NCBI GenBank assembly: GCA_001586965.3
Contig: LUCW03001000.1
Span: 1-38,000, forward strand
DNA from: Sphaeroforma sirkka
Taxonomy: Eukaryota > Opisthokonta > Ichthyosporea > Ichthyophonida
Length of the DNA: 38,000 nucleotides
Direction of reading: 5' to 3'
Under the pieces are notes generated by a model. That model made no database searches. It had not been told where the DNA came from and saw only the letters and a program-made list of their open reading frames with translations. The position numbers and the translations under genes were made by a program. This document shows, piece after piece, positions 21,524-36,900 of this stretch; the first letter of the stretch is position 1; the number at the start of each line of letters is the position of its first letter.

Positions 21524-24500
21524 CTGGACCCTGAAGCAGGCACATGTAAACGGGAAGGGCGTGTGTAGATTTTCTGCACATATACACCCAGTGATCCAGC
21601 TCAATACCTGCGCAGTGTTGTACGTCTTGCATTGTGCGCAGAATCGAGGAATAAATATGGTCCATACATCATTCACAATATGTGAAGGGCGTTTGGCGCG
21701 CAGTACAGTCGGGAGACAGTCAGAAGATGCTAATGAAAACGAAGGACCGCAAGAAATTCCCATGACGTGTCCATAAATTCTAAATTAATGAGAAAAGGAC
21801 ACCAGGTACAACTACCATCACAAGTTAATGCGGCAGAGCAATAGAACAAGGTACAAACTACAGATGCATTGCACACGACATTGCCAGCAATTCTGCACAT
21901 AGACATGATATTGGTCACCATATGCAATACGAGTCATACCTCGTTATACATGAGTCTCTTTAGCACACTGGTGACTTTTTCATTCAGCCCCAATCCCAGA
22001 TGCGATCCAGCAGTGAGAGCCCGCGAGCGCTTGGCGAACAAGTCTAACTTGTCCTTGTCCTTGTCCTTTTCTTTGTCTTTACTCTGACCTCTGCCGTCAC
22101 GGGCCAACATACTCCGTGACTTAGACAACGCACCTCCCACAGATCTAATGTCGCTTTTCTGACGAAACATTGCCGCTTTAGACGTCGCCTGTGGGGCAGC
22201 CATCTGGTTTTGTGGGGTCGGGCCGCTCAAACTCTTCTTCCCGAGGAGTTTTGCGTTGCTCCCATAAATGATGCTCTCACCCTGATTGCTTTGACCACAA
22301 CTATCACTACTTGCAAGGTTACTACAAATATTATTGCGGTAGTTTCTACTACTACCGTCTTCTATATTGCCGCAGTCATCATCTGTGATGAATCTGGTGT
22401 CGAACTTGACACTGGAGCTTCTGCCACCGCCATCGACGTCCTTCGTATTACTTTCCTTGAAGTCGCTCGACAGATTGCCGTTATTTGTAGTGACAACACC
22501 ACTTTTGCTGTGTAGTTTGCCACGATCATCGATTCGATCGGCAGTGTCGTCATAAAGATTTGTGCTGCTAATATCCTCACGAGAGATGGAAATGGAAGTA
22601 TCACTTGTACTTCTCAAATCCCTTCTATAAGTGCTGGAGTTTTCATAACTTATCGATGATATATCAGTGCGTAGATCGGTCTTGCTGGTAGAGTTTGTCT
22701 GATACTTTCCGGTGCCAGTATCACTCCTATTGCGACCCATTGTCCGCCGCCAGCTCTTCGCATTGTTCGACGGCGCCTTGTCAGTTTTCATAGCCATCGG
22801 CTCGTAGTCGCTTATCATGGACGCAGCTAATGCGTGCGCACGCTTATGATCCAAGCTGCTAGTACGACTTCTAGGTCGGAATAGGTTTCCCAAGGTGATT
22901 GTCTCGGAGTTTTGATGCTTCGTCTTCATCGTCTGTGTTTGTCATGTGACATGAGAAACGGGATAGGGATCAAAGTGAATTTAAGTGTAGCCTATCCAAT
23001 CGCTAGACTATGAAGCAGACACTATGGGCGAATCATCGCGTGCAAACAAATTTTTCCTTACACGCTAGTCTACGTGCTTGTGTGATACTGCTCTAGCACT
23101 ATATCAAGTTCGGTACCAATGTACACAGTCGGCTGCCCCGTGCATAAATTATAATATCTCAATAGCATCGAACTAATCGGAGAAGCGTTCCGGCCCTCAA
23201 TGAGCGTACGAGTGAAAAACGCCAACTATATAAACTGCCTGTGCATCACATATGCGCCAAAAGGCGTTGTTATACAGACGACATGTGATCTATTCCGAAA
23301 CGTTTCCGCCAAATTTGTGCCGTATTTCTTATGAGCCACACTGTGATTCAAGCACACAATTCTGGCCATACGATAGAACACGACTAAAACGAAAAAGTGA
23401 ACAATGACAGTCTGTGGTCCATCGAAAGTGTCGCCAGTGATGCACCACAAGCAGTGAGAGCCTTCCAAAAGCCAACGCACCACTTGGTCGCAAATTGATC
23501 CTTTTACAGCAACACCTCTGTTCGAGCGATATGTGCAGTGGCAGGAAAATCTACAGAGCATAGAACACAGGCTATGAAGCAATGCACTCGCATTGATTAT
23601 ACCTTATCAGACACGGTGGCAGACAGAAGGCCCTTTCCCGAGACGTCGAGGTGTGTTTCGCCAGTTGAGTTCGCTCGACTGAAAATGCGAGGACTGAGCA
23701 GAGCATTTCTGATGCGTCTGCTGGTGATCTTTCGCGGTGAGTCGACTTTCTGGGCGATAGAGGAACTGCGATCTGATGCGCAGATGAAATTTACAACCAT
23801 GGCGAGCGACTCTGTGATTACGAAGGCAACATACTTAAGTATGGATACATGAATCTTATGATTCAATCTTGTACTGTCATGAGATGAAGTCACATACTTT
23901 AATTGGGACTATGAGGGCAGCTGGACGAGACATTGAATAAACTGTGGGACTGGCAGTGAGACTGAAATCGACATCATCTCTTTTTCACTGATGATTTCTG
24001 GCTATGACCTCTGTACTTAAACTGGTCTAACGAAGATGCGGGATATAAGGAGCACAGGATGTGTAACGAGTGCAACTGAACATGGCCGCTGAAAGAACGT
24101 TTAAAAATACACTCTTGAATCACGGTCATAAATTTGCTCAACGTAAAACAAAAGCACCCGGGTTCGATTCTACTTCGCGACATTAAGGTCACTGGCTGTA
24201 GGCTACATGCACCCTCTAGCTTTATACAGAGACAGGCAAACGGATGAAACCACTGTCGTCCGACTGGTAAACCACATACCTGGCCGCACGTCCGTATGCG
24301 AATGGGCATGGCCATGCTGCGCAGTCCTGGGACTGCCTGTTGCGCTTAAAGCGGATCTTCCATATACAGTACTCGACGGGTGTGCGGCGTCCAAAAGGCC
24401 AGCCTGACTAGAATCTATACTGGTGGTCGAATAACTGCGTCTGTGTGCCTGCCGCGGATCAGCAAGATGCGGGACATCTACAAGTATACACCGCATAAAA

Positions 24501-27500
24501 GTGTTTAGCAACACTGAACCACACTCGCTTCATACGTACCAATGGTTTTAAACAAATGTATACTGTTACAGAGTAGCTAACGATCGAAGGCAGCCTGTGC
24601 GGTACGAGATAGTAGAAGCCGGCAGATCTAGCGTGTTGCATGCGGTATGTGCATCAGCTGTAGGCTTGACAATATACAATCAGCGACTATTCAGGCATTG
24701 GAACCTAAAACTTTGACTACAACTATAATTGCAGATGTTGCAGGTATCAAGGAGTCTCGTGAAACAATGGCCCACTGGACAGAGCGAAGGAAATACATTC
24801 ACACGTTCAAGTTGTGGTGTTGCATTATTCTTGGTATTTCGGACAAGGGACAGTAAAGTACTTGACAACAATTTTATATACAATTTTCAGGTGAAACCCG
24901 CAAGAATCGTCGCAAAAACAAAATATGCACGCAAACACACAGGCCCAACCACTCGGCTAAGCAACCGAGCACTTCACCGACCTTTCTTGAAAATCACGGA
25001 TTCGCTCACTCTACTTGGAGCAGTGTGAGGGTTAGGAACCGCCTCGGGCACACAGGTCAGATAACAATCCACAGAACTACTCGAGCCCACAGAACGCGGT
25101 GACCGCGAGACCATTGGCGACGCAGACTCTACCGTCTGCAGTCGCCTGATGGTTAGGACTTTCTCCATTGAGCTGCGCCATGGCAACGGCTGTGACAATG
25201 TAGGTGGGTCTTTCGTGAATACAAAACTGCGATGGACCACGCCCGTTCGTGTGCGTATAATTTGTTTCGAAAGCCAAATATGTTAGTTCTGCACATGAGG
25301 CAAAATTTTGACATGCAAGAACTAGTATCGTGTAGGGATCAGTTGTAGGCCCCTGAAATTCTGTCTGTTAGATACAATTCTCTCATCCACAACTAACTGG
25401 TGCAATCGGGAAGATCGACTCAAAACACACATTTGCGGTAAATGGCGATAGCCACACAGAGCACACGCAAAGAATCCTGAGGCACATACATGTTACTTAT
25501 GCGCACTTGCTCGCTACACATTACACGCGGCTAAATACACACACACATACGAAGCATCGCACATCTCAACTGCATATGCAAATACGATAAGGTGCGCATA
25601 AGCATTGCTAATTCCACTGGTATTTCTAGCCTCATTCTCTAATTGACTTACTTCATCATTTCCCGAATGATTTTCAGTTGCGTCGAAGGTCATAGCATCC
25701 GGACGGATCGGCTGCGCGTGAGATTTAAGCCCACTGTCGACGGTGTCCCGAGAACTATCGTTGGGAGGTCTTCCGTTCCATCTCTGCATCAGGTCTGCCA
25801 TGCCGGGCTCCGCACTGCGCGATTGGGCTATTATTGGAGCAGTGGTGATTTGCGCATCGGGGAGGGATTTAGTGCGGATGAAGAATCGGTTGGGGTTGGC
25901 GGGCCGTGCTGAGAGAGCGCCTCTCGCGCGCACCTGCCCAGCGAGCGACGGCAAACAGATATCAGTGGAAGGCTCACCGCAGACACCAATGCTCTCGCGG
26001 CTGCTGTTACACCCATGGCCCATGGCTGTGCCAATTGACATGGCGCGTCTCACGGGCGGGTACACCGCATGAACGTCGCGCACAACATCGCACGACACCA
26101 TCGGCGATGTTTGGACTGACATGGACACTGACGTGTCGCGTTCTCTGTGGGGTGGAGTGTGGCTGTTAGGGTGCCCTGTACGCAATGTGAGAGGTTCAAA
26201 GGTCATTGTCAGAGAACTATCACGATTCACCTTGTGCGGTGAAGGGGAGCGACTCTGTTCTCGCTTGGTTGGCCAGTAGGCCCCACTTTGACGCCTGCTC
26301 AGCAGTGTTTCAACTGTATTACGGTCGCTTTTGATTGGTAACTTTTTGGGCGTAGCTTCGGCAGGCACACCATGGGCTATTACAGCCAATCCAAAGGACT
26401 GTTCGTATACGATTGATTCAGGGGAATCGCTGCTTTTGAACGTGTCATGAATTGTGCTGCTTCTGGTCAGCGTAGCGGACGTGACTAGGCGAGGAGCGGC
26501 GCTGCTTCCTGGCACCGGCGATGGGGGATTCGAAGACGCGTGCTCTCGCAAGTCAGCGCGAGTGGACAGTTGTGTGTGTGAATTTTTTTTGTGCAGATGT
26601 TCATCGCTGCGAGGAGTGATGCATAGCCTCGAGGACCCCACACTGGTGGGAGAGTAGGCGTGTATGTCAGGGTGGGCCTTGGGCGATTGTACCCCACCGA
26701 TTACATTGGCTGGAGAGGCGCGAGAGTGCGAGATTGGTGATATGTGCAGAGGAGGGCGGTATGATGATGGGTTTGTGCGGCTTCTTAATCGGCGGGGGAA
26801 GGCTGTAACTCTTGGTGCTATGTGCGTGGGTGAGTCCATGGTGCTTGTGTCTTGTCTATTGGTATCGTGGGCGGTTGTGGGCGATGTGCTCAACTGCCTG
26901 TTTTTTAATACTGGTGCCGATGGTGTGGTGTGAATTGACTTCGACCACAGAGTAGGACGATCAGCTGCCTCCGCTGTCCTCATTTGGTCTCTAGATGCCA
27001 AGTCACTTTGTGGCACCTGGCGGGTGTGTTTGCCACCCTCTGGGCTACTTGAGCAGCGGATATCATTTGTGCAGCGATCAACACTTAGACAGAGATTATC
27101 AGCAGTCCGTGAATCGCATAGCTCATTCTCAGTAGCGGAATGCGGCATTGTGAGGCTATTGCGTGATAGAGTCGTGTCGGACGTAGTTGAGCTGTCACTT
27201 CTTCAGACGAGTGAATTTGGAAAGGGACAAGATGTCATGAGTAAACGCTACATTATCGAGCAGAGAAGTATAACGCCAAAAAACAGATACTTGGAAACAA
27301 TAATGAGCGATGTTGCTGCCAATAGTAGATCAAAAATTGCCTCACGGTATATCCCGGATATCCCCACCTCCAATGCAAGTCAAATAGTTAACGACATCTA
27401 ACACTAAAATACAAGACAATTAATAATCCGTTGAAAAGAACGCAATGTCTCACTTTAAGCTTCAAATCTGAATATGAGATCCAATGTAGGTCCATCTTGC

Positions 27501-27632
27501 TCCAGCATATATATATATATATATATATATACGTAGATATATACGTAGATATATACATACATACATACGAATATATATATACATACACACACACATACAC
27601 AGACACAGACACAGACACAGACACAGACACAG

Positions 27633-27707
<75 letters not shown>

Positions 27708-30700
27708 TATATATAGATATATACACCTATAGATATAGTTTCCATCGAGGCACCTTGCCAGAAATGAAAAATTGGTTCACAAGTCTATGGTGTTTTTAAT
27801 TCGTTCGTAGATTGCATTTAACGCAATTGAAAAAGCGAACAAACCAACGCCACGATACACAGAAATTGACCATTTTAAATTTGCCAACAATGTGAGTGAT
27901 GCCAGTAGATACTCGTCATGACATAGAAACCCCATACCTTTCACCGACAGTTGTCATTGATTGATTGTTATTGAGCATCTGCAGCCCCGTGGCGTGCAGT
28001 GCGGTGCAATTGCTCTGCTGTGCTGTGGGGGTTGCTGGTAAGGGATTGGAATGTGAGTGCTGCCGGGCGAAGCCACGATGCATATGGATATCCTTAGCCC
28101 CGGATGGATACGACACAGAGGCACCGTGACCTCTGCCTTGTTTGTTGATAGGAGGGTTTGTCGTATTGCTGGTGGTGATGTTGCCAGGACATTCCGTCGG
28201 TTGAATCGCTGGTTGCGTGTGTGCCTGAGTACAGGTTCGTTGGTCACTGGGTCTCACATCGACCCCCTGCACATCCAAGTCACCATAGTCGCGTGGTCCG
28301 GCATTGGTATTTGTGTTGCGTGTCTGCAGATCTGTGGTTTCTGGCTTCTTGTCTCCTGCTCCTGCATCGTCGCGCATTGCGTCATCACTCGCATTTTCAA
28401 GCATGCACTCCTCCAGTGTTTCCGAGCGGTCTACAGTAGCGGCTTCTTCCGAGAATGAATCACTTGGTTTCGTCTTGACAATTCGCGGCTTAGGTGACGA
28501 ATTCTTCCTGGTTTGCCTGGGAGGGCTCATTAATTTGCCAGAAGACGAGGTTTTGAGGTCGTGCCTGTTCTGTTTGTGTGTTTTTTTGCCTGCTGCCTGG
28601 GCGGCCTCCCTGGTCGTTCTACCAAGTGCGGCGTCTTTGTGAGTGATTGTATCGTGTGTTGTGGTGTCGTCGTAGGGCATGTTTTCAGCGAGTGTGTGTT
28701 GGAGTGGTGTGTACTGTGTAGGCATGAGTGGAGTGGGTGATGTTGGGTGGCGTGTGATTTTGGTGATGACAGCTGTGTGGTCGGTGGTGGGTGACATGTG
28801 AATGGGCGACAGCGACGCTCGCTGCTCCGCATGCACTAGATCAGACAACTCCGCGACATTCTGCAGTGCCAAACAAAGACCACGGTAGTTTTATAAATAG
28901 TTGATCAAACAAAGACCACGACAGGTCATGTGAGGATAAGAATGTGTTCAAAAGTTGTCAGTTGTTGCTCTGCGAGTCACGTTGCGCTTAGCGCATCACT
29001 AACATCATGAAAATCACTAACATTACGAAAATCACTAACATCATGAAAATCACTAACATCATGATAATCACTAACATCATGAAAATCACTAACATTACTA
29101 ACATCATGAAAATCACTAACATGACGAAAATCACTAACATGACGAAAATCACTAACATGACGAAAATCACTAACATGACGAAAATCACTAACATCACTAA
29201 CATCACTAACATGACGAAAATCACTAACATCACGAAAACCACTAACATCACGAAAATTACTAACATCACGAAAACCACTAACATGACAAATCACGAAAAT
29301 ACTATTATCAGTAACATCACGAAAATCACTAACATCATAAAATCACTAACATCACAACAATCAGTAAATCACCAACATGAAAATCACTAATCTTACGAAA
29401 GTCACTAAGATCACGAAAATGACTAATATCACGAAAATCATTAACATCACGAAAATGACTAACACCAATAACATCACGAAAATCACTAACATCACTAACA
29501 TCATGAAAATCACTATCATCACGAAAATCACTATCATCACGAAAATCACTAACATTATGGTGAAAGCGAATGGGATGCTGAGTGCAGCGTTCAAGTGAAC
29601 TGCTCAGAGCCTGTAAACGGTCATACACTGTTCAGATGATCGTCATTCACGCCATTGCCAAGTGTGTCACGCGTCATAGCGTCATTGATGACTGTGATGT
29701 CTGCGCCGACAATTGTTCCATCGGCAGTTTCACATCAGTCAATGGTTTAGTCATCTATTGCACTGGTTCATCAAACATACCTTGGTTGAGATTGCAGTGA
29801 CTTTATTGGTGGAGTTTTGCGTCGCTTGTGGTTTCGTGCTGGTTCTCGGCGGTTTCGTGGCACTCTTCTTGGGCTGGTTGTGCTTGAGTGGCCAGATGTG
29901 ATACAGAAAATGACGCACAGGTACAGTGGAGTAGATGGTGCTGTCCAACAGAGTCATCTGATCGGCGATGTCGTTCTCGCTGTACAGTCCAAACCAACTG
30001 TCAATCGGTGCACCAGCTGAGTTGGCCAGCGATTCCAAGTCCTTGATGATTACCTGTCGCTCGCTGTGCCGTTTCTCTCGATTCGCAATTGCTAGGGTGG
30101 CGATTCATAGCCAGAGATGCGAATGTGAGGTATGGGCACATGAAAAGACAAAGGACCTCACCGCTGAGGAATGTTGCGTGTGATACGCCTGTGCTCACTA
30201 CGACACGCGAAAATGAAGCAATCATTAAAGCACAATAGCGTAAATGATAATAATCATAGACGTACGCTAGCGTGAATGACTGCTGATTTGATCCAGTGAT
30301 AAATCGGTAACTGGCTAGTGCGTCTAACAGAGCAGTCGTCTCTCTGAGTATTATCTTGTCTTATGCTACACAGTATTTGAGTTGGAATTACAAGCGCCTT
30401 GTTTACTGAAAGACTAATCTGAGGCAATTGAAGTAGTCTGACCTTCTAGGCATGACCAACATTTTCAAACACGAGTCGTGCATTTAGAGCATCCGATTAG
30501 AAGTACTTGTATTTTTTGAAATCTGGTGGAACGAGGCATATTGATGCAGAAACATTTATAGTACATTCTAAAGGGCATAGCTATTTTTAGGAACCATGTA
30601 TACTACAGCTGGACGAATAGCTGTCCACACAAAACAGAAACAAAACCTCTTGAGATCAAACGCTCACAAGAATAAGCCTTTAACGATCAATCGCTCGAAA

Positions 30701-32247
30701 TTGCCTCAATAACGACGACGTTAATATAGACGACATCCGAGAGTATAGCCACTGATGTACACACCTTCATTCATCATAAACGACGAAATCACGAAACCGC
30801 TCTCTTCAACCACAGGCACAAAGTCGACCAGAATCTTCTTCAGCACTTCATTAGTTCCAAAATCGGTCCAGTGGGCCCATATCCACATCAGGATTACACG
30901 CAGTACCTAAACCAAAAAATGTAAAAGCGGTCGACAAAGGGTCAACGAAAGGGTCAACGAAAGGGTCAACGAAAGGGTCAGACGAGAGCAGGTACGAGTG
31001 GAGAAAGCATCCGCAGCAAAGAGAACTAAACACAGCATCATGCGGGCATTGGCGTAGTCCAAAGAAGGACCGAAAACGTGAGAGGTGGTGAGAGGTGCAC
31101 AAAGAAGCAGCGGAGGTGGGGGTGCATGCACCTTTGTTTGGATAGGCTTTTTCCACTTGCTGTAAAACGCCAAATCCTCTTTGCTGGTCGACCGAGGTTT
31201 GGAATTGAAGCGTCCAATCAGCTTGCGAATCAATGTGGGCCCATCTAAAAATAGGCCAAGTGCGGGTTAAGGGACACCCAGATTTTTGATTTTAATAGCA
31301 TATCTATATTTTTGGTGCATTCCAGAGCAACCTCCAAAGTGCTTAATATCACATATTGGTATCATTGCGCGTAGAAATATATTTCGAATTTGACTGACCA
31401 CAAAAGAGAGCGTATAATTCCAGTAGAAGAGGTATCATTTTGCAAGTACAACTGTAAAAAAAACTGCGATAATGAAAGCAATTCTATTACTTGCTGTGTT
31501 TCTCAGCAAAAGCCCTTTCATCATTGAGAGAGTCGAAACGTGCAATGACATTAGTCCTCGTCACGTTGGGCATTAACATTCGTACGACTTAGCAACTGGT
31601 TTACAACTCAACCTTTGGCACTATTGCGGAGAAATACATCATACGGGCGGTTCAATACTACAAAAAGAAAAAAAAAGGTTAAGCTACGGCAACTACGGAG
31701 GTAGAGTATTTTTTCTGAATAGACGTACCGATCATGCACTGATATGTGGTGAGAAACACGGAGACGTATTCTGAATCGAACGGTAGCTCGTCGGCCAAGC
31801 GCTCCACCAGTTTCTCAATTGTGCCAGCAAGCTATGTGGTCAAAGAAGCAGACGAGAGGGAGAAAATGGTGTGGAGGAGACAAAGACTTATATTAATTCC
31901 TCTATTTATTTATTGTATATGTACGTATGGTGTGAATGGCCCTCTCAAAACTCTCGTCACGGCCACACAGGAGATTCAACGGCAGATTGACATTAATCGT
32001 AACACTAGCGGGCACATCGAGCGTATCTAAATAAAATTAGACGAACAGGGAGCCGTACATACAACAAAAACAAATAAACACTCCAACAGTGGAACTTGTA
32101 TGTGCATATATGTGTGACTATAAAAATAACACTCTTTCAATATAACTTGTATATGCATATATACACATATATATATATATATGTATGTATATATATATAT
32201 ATATATAAATATTTATTAATATATATATTAATATAATGTATATATAT

Positions 32248-32279
<32 letters not shown>

Positions 32280-33696
32280 TAATATAATGTATATCTACAT
32301 ATATATATATATATATATATACTCATTTATATCATTCCACGCATATACAACGTAGAAATAGCGAAGGATCAATCCCTGAAACTACGCAGTCTCCGTTTTA
32401 CCACTCCATGTGTTGTTTTTGTTCTCCAGTTAAACTCACGCGTTCGCAATCGCGAATGAGCCAGTGCCCTTTCCCGCATGTTACAGCGGGCATGTATGGC
32501 TGCCTTCATGGGCGCAGGGTGTCAGTCACATATGCTCGCGTGTAAGTGGGGTGGTGTGGGTGTGTCAACTAACTTACCACGTGCATCCGTGGCTTATCTT
32601 CCTCTGTGTAGTTGGAGTACATCATGATGTCTTCGCCATTGACATTCATGCATTGGATACCTCCACTCATCTTCCCATCTGTGTGTGCTGTGAATGCTTG
32701 GATAGAGTTGCTCACACTCTTTTTCGATTCTGTCGAACAAACAGTAGGCTACTTGAGAACAATTATCTTTTGTCAGATCGCAGAATAATTTACTGACCCC
32801 GTCATAAAGGGATAGAAGTGCAACGAAGGACACATATGAAAAGCACCTGACGAGTGGCGAATCTTATCAATTTTTGCAAGTCACAGCAAAAACTGTACGA
32901 ACTTCTGCGCAGACTATGCAGAGGATTGAATTTGGTTTACATTTTTGCAGAGCCCATGGCACAACAACAATACATTTGAACCACTCATTTGCTCTCAGTA
33001 ACATGTCAAGACCGATTCAACTCTCATACAGCAGTTTCCGAACGTGATACTAGAAAGGATACAGGTTTGAGCCCCTGACAGTACTTATCAGCATGCCTGA
33101 GCTAGTGCACTATACTTCTACATGCTCCATGTTTCGTAAACCTTTTTGGCATACCTGACGCACTATCCTCAGCGTTGGGGGTGCTCAGCATCTCTCTCGG
33201 AGACGCTGTCATCAGATGAGAGCCAAATGAGCCTCCTTCGTGCTTGAAATCATCGGACGAAGTAAAGTTTTCAGCCCTTCTGTTGTAGACGAAACCACAT
33301 TGCTCTGGATGTTAGTATAGCAGATGCCATTGGTGGACGAAGATAGCCGTGGAGCAATACAATACAAGAAGTGGCAGACGTGCAAAATAATGATACAGAA
33401 GATGAGGACTGGTTGTGAAATGATGAACATCATATGATACAGAAGATGAGGACTGGTTGTGAAATGATGTACATCGTATGATACAGAAGATGAGGACTGT
33501 GAACATCGTACCGCAATAAGAAAGTGCGAACCGGGAATGGTTGGTAATATGAGCCACACGTGGACAAATGATGGATTGCAAATAACACATCGGTGTGTGC
33601 TCGCACCTAAAACACAAACAAACCATTTTATACATCGGACATACTGAAACTAAATGTTGGAAATTTGCACTGATCAGAAAACCAGGTAAATCCTTG

Positions 33697-33743
<47 letters not shown>

Positions 33744-33882
33744 CATAGAGATATAGATATATAGATATATATATATATATATAGATGAGATGAGACAGAC
33801 AGATAGATAGATAGATAGATAGATAGATGGATGGATGTATATATATAGATATATATATATATATATGCATATGCATATACAT

Positions 33883-33935
<53 letters not shown>

Positions 33936-36900
33936 CAAACAGAATGTATGCATATCTACAAAAATGATGGGTGATAGTCAGACTAGATGAGTTCAGAGGC
34001 ACCTACCGCCCCTTAGCTATATCCGGGTCACTAGATGTCGTCGGCAAGGAGGGTAACATTGGTTCGACACTTATCGTGGATGCGGCAATCCTGACATTGG
34101 GGCTTGGTTTATTCAAGGCGTCAATGGTATCTCTGACGCTGGGCCCACTGGAGCGTGCGCTACCACTGGTGTTTGCGCGTGGTCTCGTGAGTGAGTTCTT
34201 ACTGCCAGTGCTCATGGATATTTGGGATTGTCTGCGGGAGTGAGGGAAACTGCCTGAACTGGTTGACTTAAGTTCGTTGTCGGAGAGTGTGTGTGGTGGA
34301 TGGAACAGCCCATTGTCATAGGCGCCAGTGTAGCCGTCGGGTGCATCCATGGGCACGCCCAGGTGAAACATGGCATTGGCGTCCGTCAGACTGGTGCGTG
34401 TTTCGGGAAAGGGTGTGTCTGTGACGCGTGTGCACACATTGTCCTCTGCTCCTCCCAGCGTGACGGTGTAGCTGTCGCACTCTAACGCCCACTCCAGCGC
34501 CCCCTGAATCTGCTTCACCCACGCATCCCGCATGGCCTCACTGTTGGTCTGCACAGCACACAACACGTGCAGCAAATACAGTAATCACATACACAGACAG
34601 TGTGTTACACATTCATACACAACACCAACACATGCAGTGATACAAACAGCAACACACACAAATACACATACACAGTGTCATACAGCGAAACACGGTGCAT
34701 TCGAAGACACAAACGGGTACACAGAAGTAAGAACAAAACGAAAGAGAACGAAGACATGAGATGATGCAGTCGATCATCAATTTAGCGCAAGTCGCACACG
34801 AGGCCGCAATTGAAGGAAGGTATTGCATGGAAATAATCAGTGAGTGCAAGATAGGCCCATTTGTCTGCGATGGACATTTTTACTGTGTATGACCCATGGG
34901 TTTACAACTGCCTGACTTGTGTGGCTTGTGCTCCATATTGTGTTTCGTATGTGTGTGCTATAGCGAGATCGGCAATCTGCTCAAAAAATAAAACTCTGAT
35001 AGCAATAGGCAGTGCTATCCTTGCCTCGAGAGATATGCTAATACATCCTTGCCTATAGAGATATGCTACTACATCCTTGCCTAGAGAGATATGCTAATTT
35101 GATTATAACTTCAATTTATTGGGCCAAGATGCCCAGGAGAATCGCATGCGTGTTAACATATGCCGACATCTATGCTATAGACACGACAATGACTATTGCT
35201 GTCCTGTGCGAGACAGACGCTCTATCCCCCTTGAACCACAATTTGCGGATACGCGCATCACACTAATTGCAAGGCCGGCTAGAATGATCATACGCACCAC
35301 TGTTCAAAGACACTCAGATACATAACTCAGACAAAGACGTTGAGCTTACTACAACCCGCACTAACACCTAATACGCGATACAAACCCCACTGTACCTTCA
35401 CAGTCAGTCGGCTGTCGCCATGGATGAGGTCCAGTTTACGGTGGCTGTGGTGCACTATGTCGGGGCTTTCGGTGACCACCAAAGAATTCAGGAACAAGGG
35501 CGGGCAGATGGGCAGACATTCACGGCTGGTGTACTGAACCAGCAGCAGCGCATCGTTGAAGAAGATCATCTCCACATTGGTGTATCGCACTCCAGTTGAG
35601 CTGGCTGTTTTGTCATCCATCGATGTTCTATATCAACAGCAGATAGACTCGTGACGTTAAGGTTTATATCGGTAACAGAAAACAAGACATTTTACTACAG
35701 TGACAATTGTTAAAAGATGATCAAGGCGTTATCACGCCAATCGCTGATCAATGTATGTTAAACTCAAAGAACATTTTATCTGGCACACAGAGACGTACCA
35801 GCCACTCTGATGTTGAGATCTATCCAGATAAATATTAAAACTATTTGTCAAGGGAAGTACACTTAACAAACTAGAATCGCAACACACCTGCCTGTAGTGT
35901 GTACATACAATGTGTGAAGCAACAATCAAATGAGACTACACAATGATCACGAGCTAGATATACTCCAATAGGGGGACAAAAAAGGGAGTGTGACACAAGA
36001 ACCATGTGCGAGGCTGTGCGGGCTTTTTTAGGGTTTCTAATATCCTCCATAATACTACCGCCGAAACAGCCGTGTCAGAAGCAGAATGGCCCACAGTCAA
36101 ACTAATCGGATGGCAAGTGCTGTGTGACGCGCAGCGGAAACAGCCGGGGGCATTCGCACCACCTACCGGATGTCCAGCAGAGAGCGTTCTCTGCCACGTT
36201 TCAGAACTTGCAAATCGGATGAGCCCTCGGTTCGCTTGGTCTTTAGGTCAGGTGCTACAATGGGATTTGTAATTTAGGTCTGGTGCTACAATGGTATTTG
36301 TAATTTAGGTCTGCTGCTACAATGGGATTTGTAATTTTAGGTCTGGTGCTGCAATGGGATTTGTAATTTGGCATCGCACACGGTAGATGCGTCAGTCCCA
36401 GAAATTAGTTTCATAAGCACACAATACGCAATAGTGAAGGCTCAGTGGCAGTGCACGCCCATGCACAATAACAGGCAACGACGCGTGCATTGCAATTGAT
36501 CAAAACAACTGCACCGAATAAAGCAAGCATCACGTTGCATGGCAAATGAACAGATCGACCATGCACAAGCGAGCGACCGCTGTATTCTAAACAGCAACAT
36601 GCTCTCAGCCTACCTGTCGTATGCTTCGTCATTGTGTGTTTCGACTTAAACTCAGTTCTCTCGATGTCAACTGTCACTATCACTTGTTTGCAGACGCAAA
36701 AACTCAGCAAGTATCGACCCTGTCAGAAGTAACACAACAAGGAAGCATCAAAAGAAGATGTTAAAGGGATAGGCATTACTATGCATGTGTTTATTTACAC
36801 CTGGAAATATATCAGATGATAGCATAAATATATCAGAAACAAGAAAATAAATGCATATAAAAAAAGACCCGCAAGGGCATTATGCTCACAACTGCGTATA

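Noticed and set aside
22210-22604. Plus-strand ORFs opposite RasGEF exons (22210-22515, 25643-26169, 28057-28642)
   Set aside because: They mirror the large open minus-strand exons and are biased in composition. The minus strand has splice-phase continuity and CDC25 homology nearby.
25077-25277. Alternative exon reading [20 protein letters not shown] at 25.1-25.3 kb
   Set aside because: It meets a stop (GGCTCGAGTAG) before the donor. The acceptor at 25189 fits the strong GTAAGT donor at 25651 in phase 0 and leads to the next exon in phase 1.
27388-27799. Tyr/Ile- and Cys/Val-rich ORFs over 27.4-27.8 kb and 33.3-34.0 kb
   Set aside because: They are translations of (TA)n, (CA)n and GATA microsatellites inside introns.
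28996-29556. Repeats as a CRISPR array
   Set aside because: The units are contiguous 9/18-bp copies without unique spacers, in a eukaryotic intron.
28977-29628. Repetitive protein (ITNITK or SDFRHV) as a structural or adhesin gene
   Set aside because: An 18-bp unit keeps all frames open by chance. It lies inside an intron defined by good splice sites on both sides.
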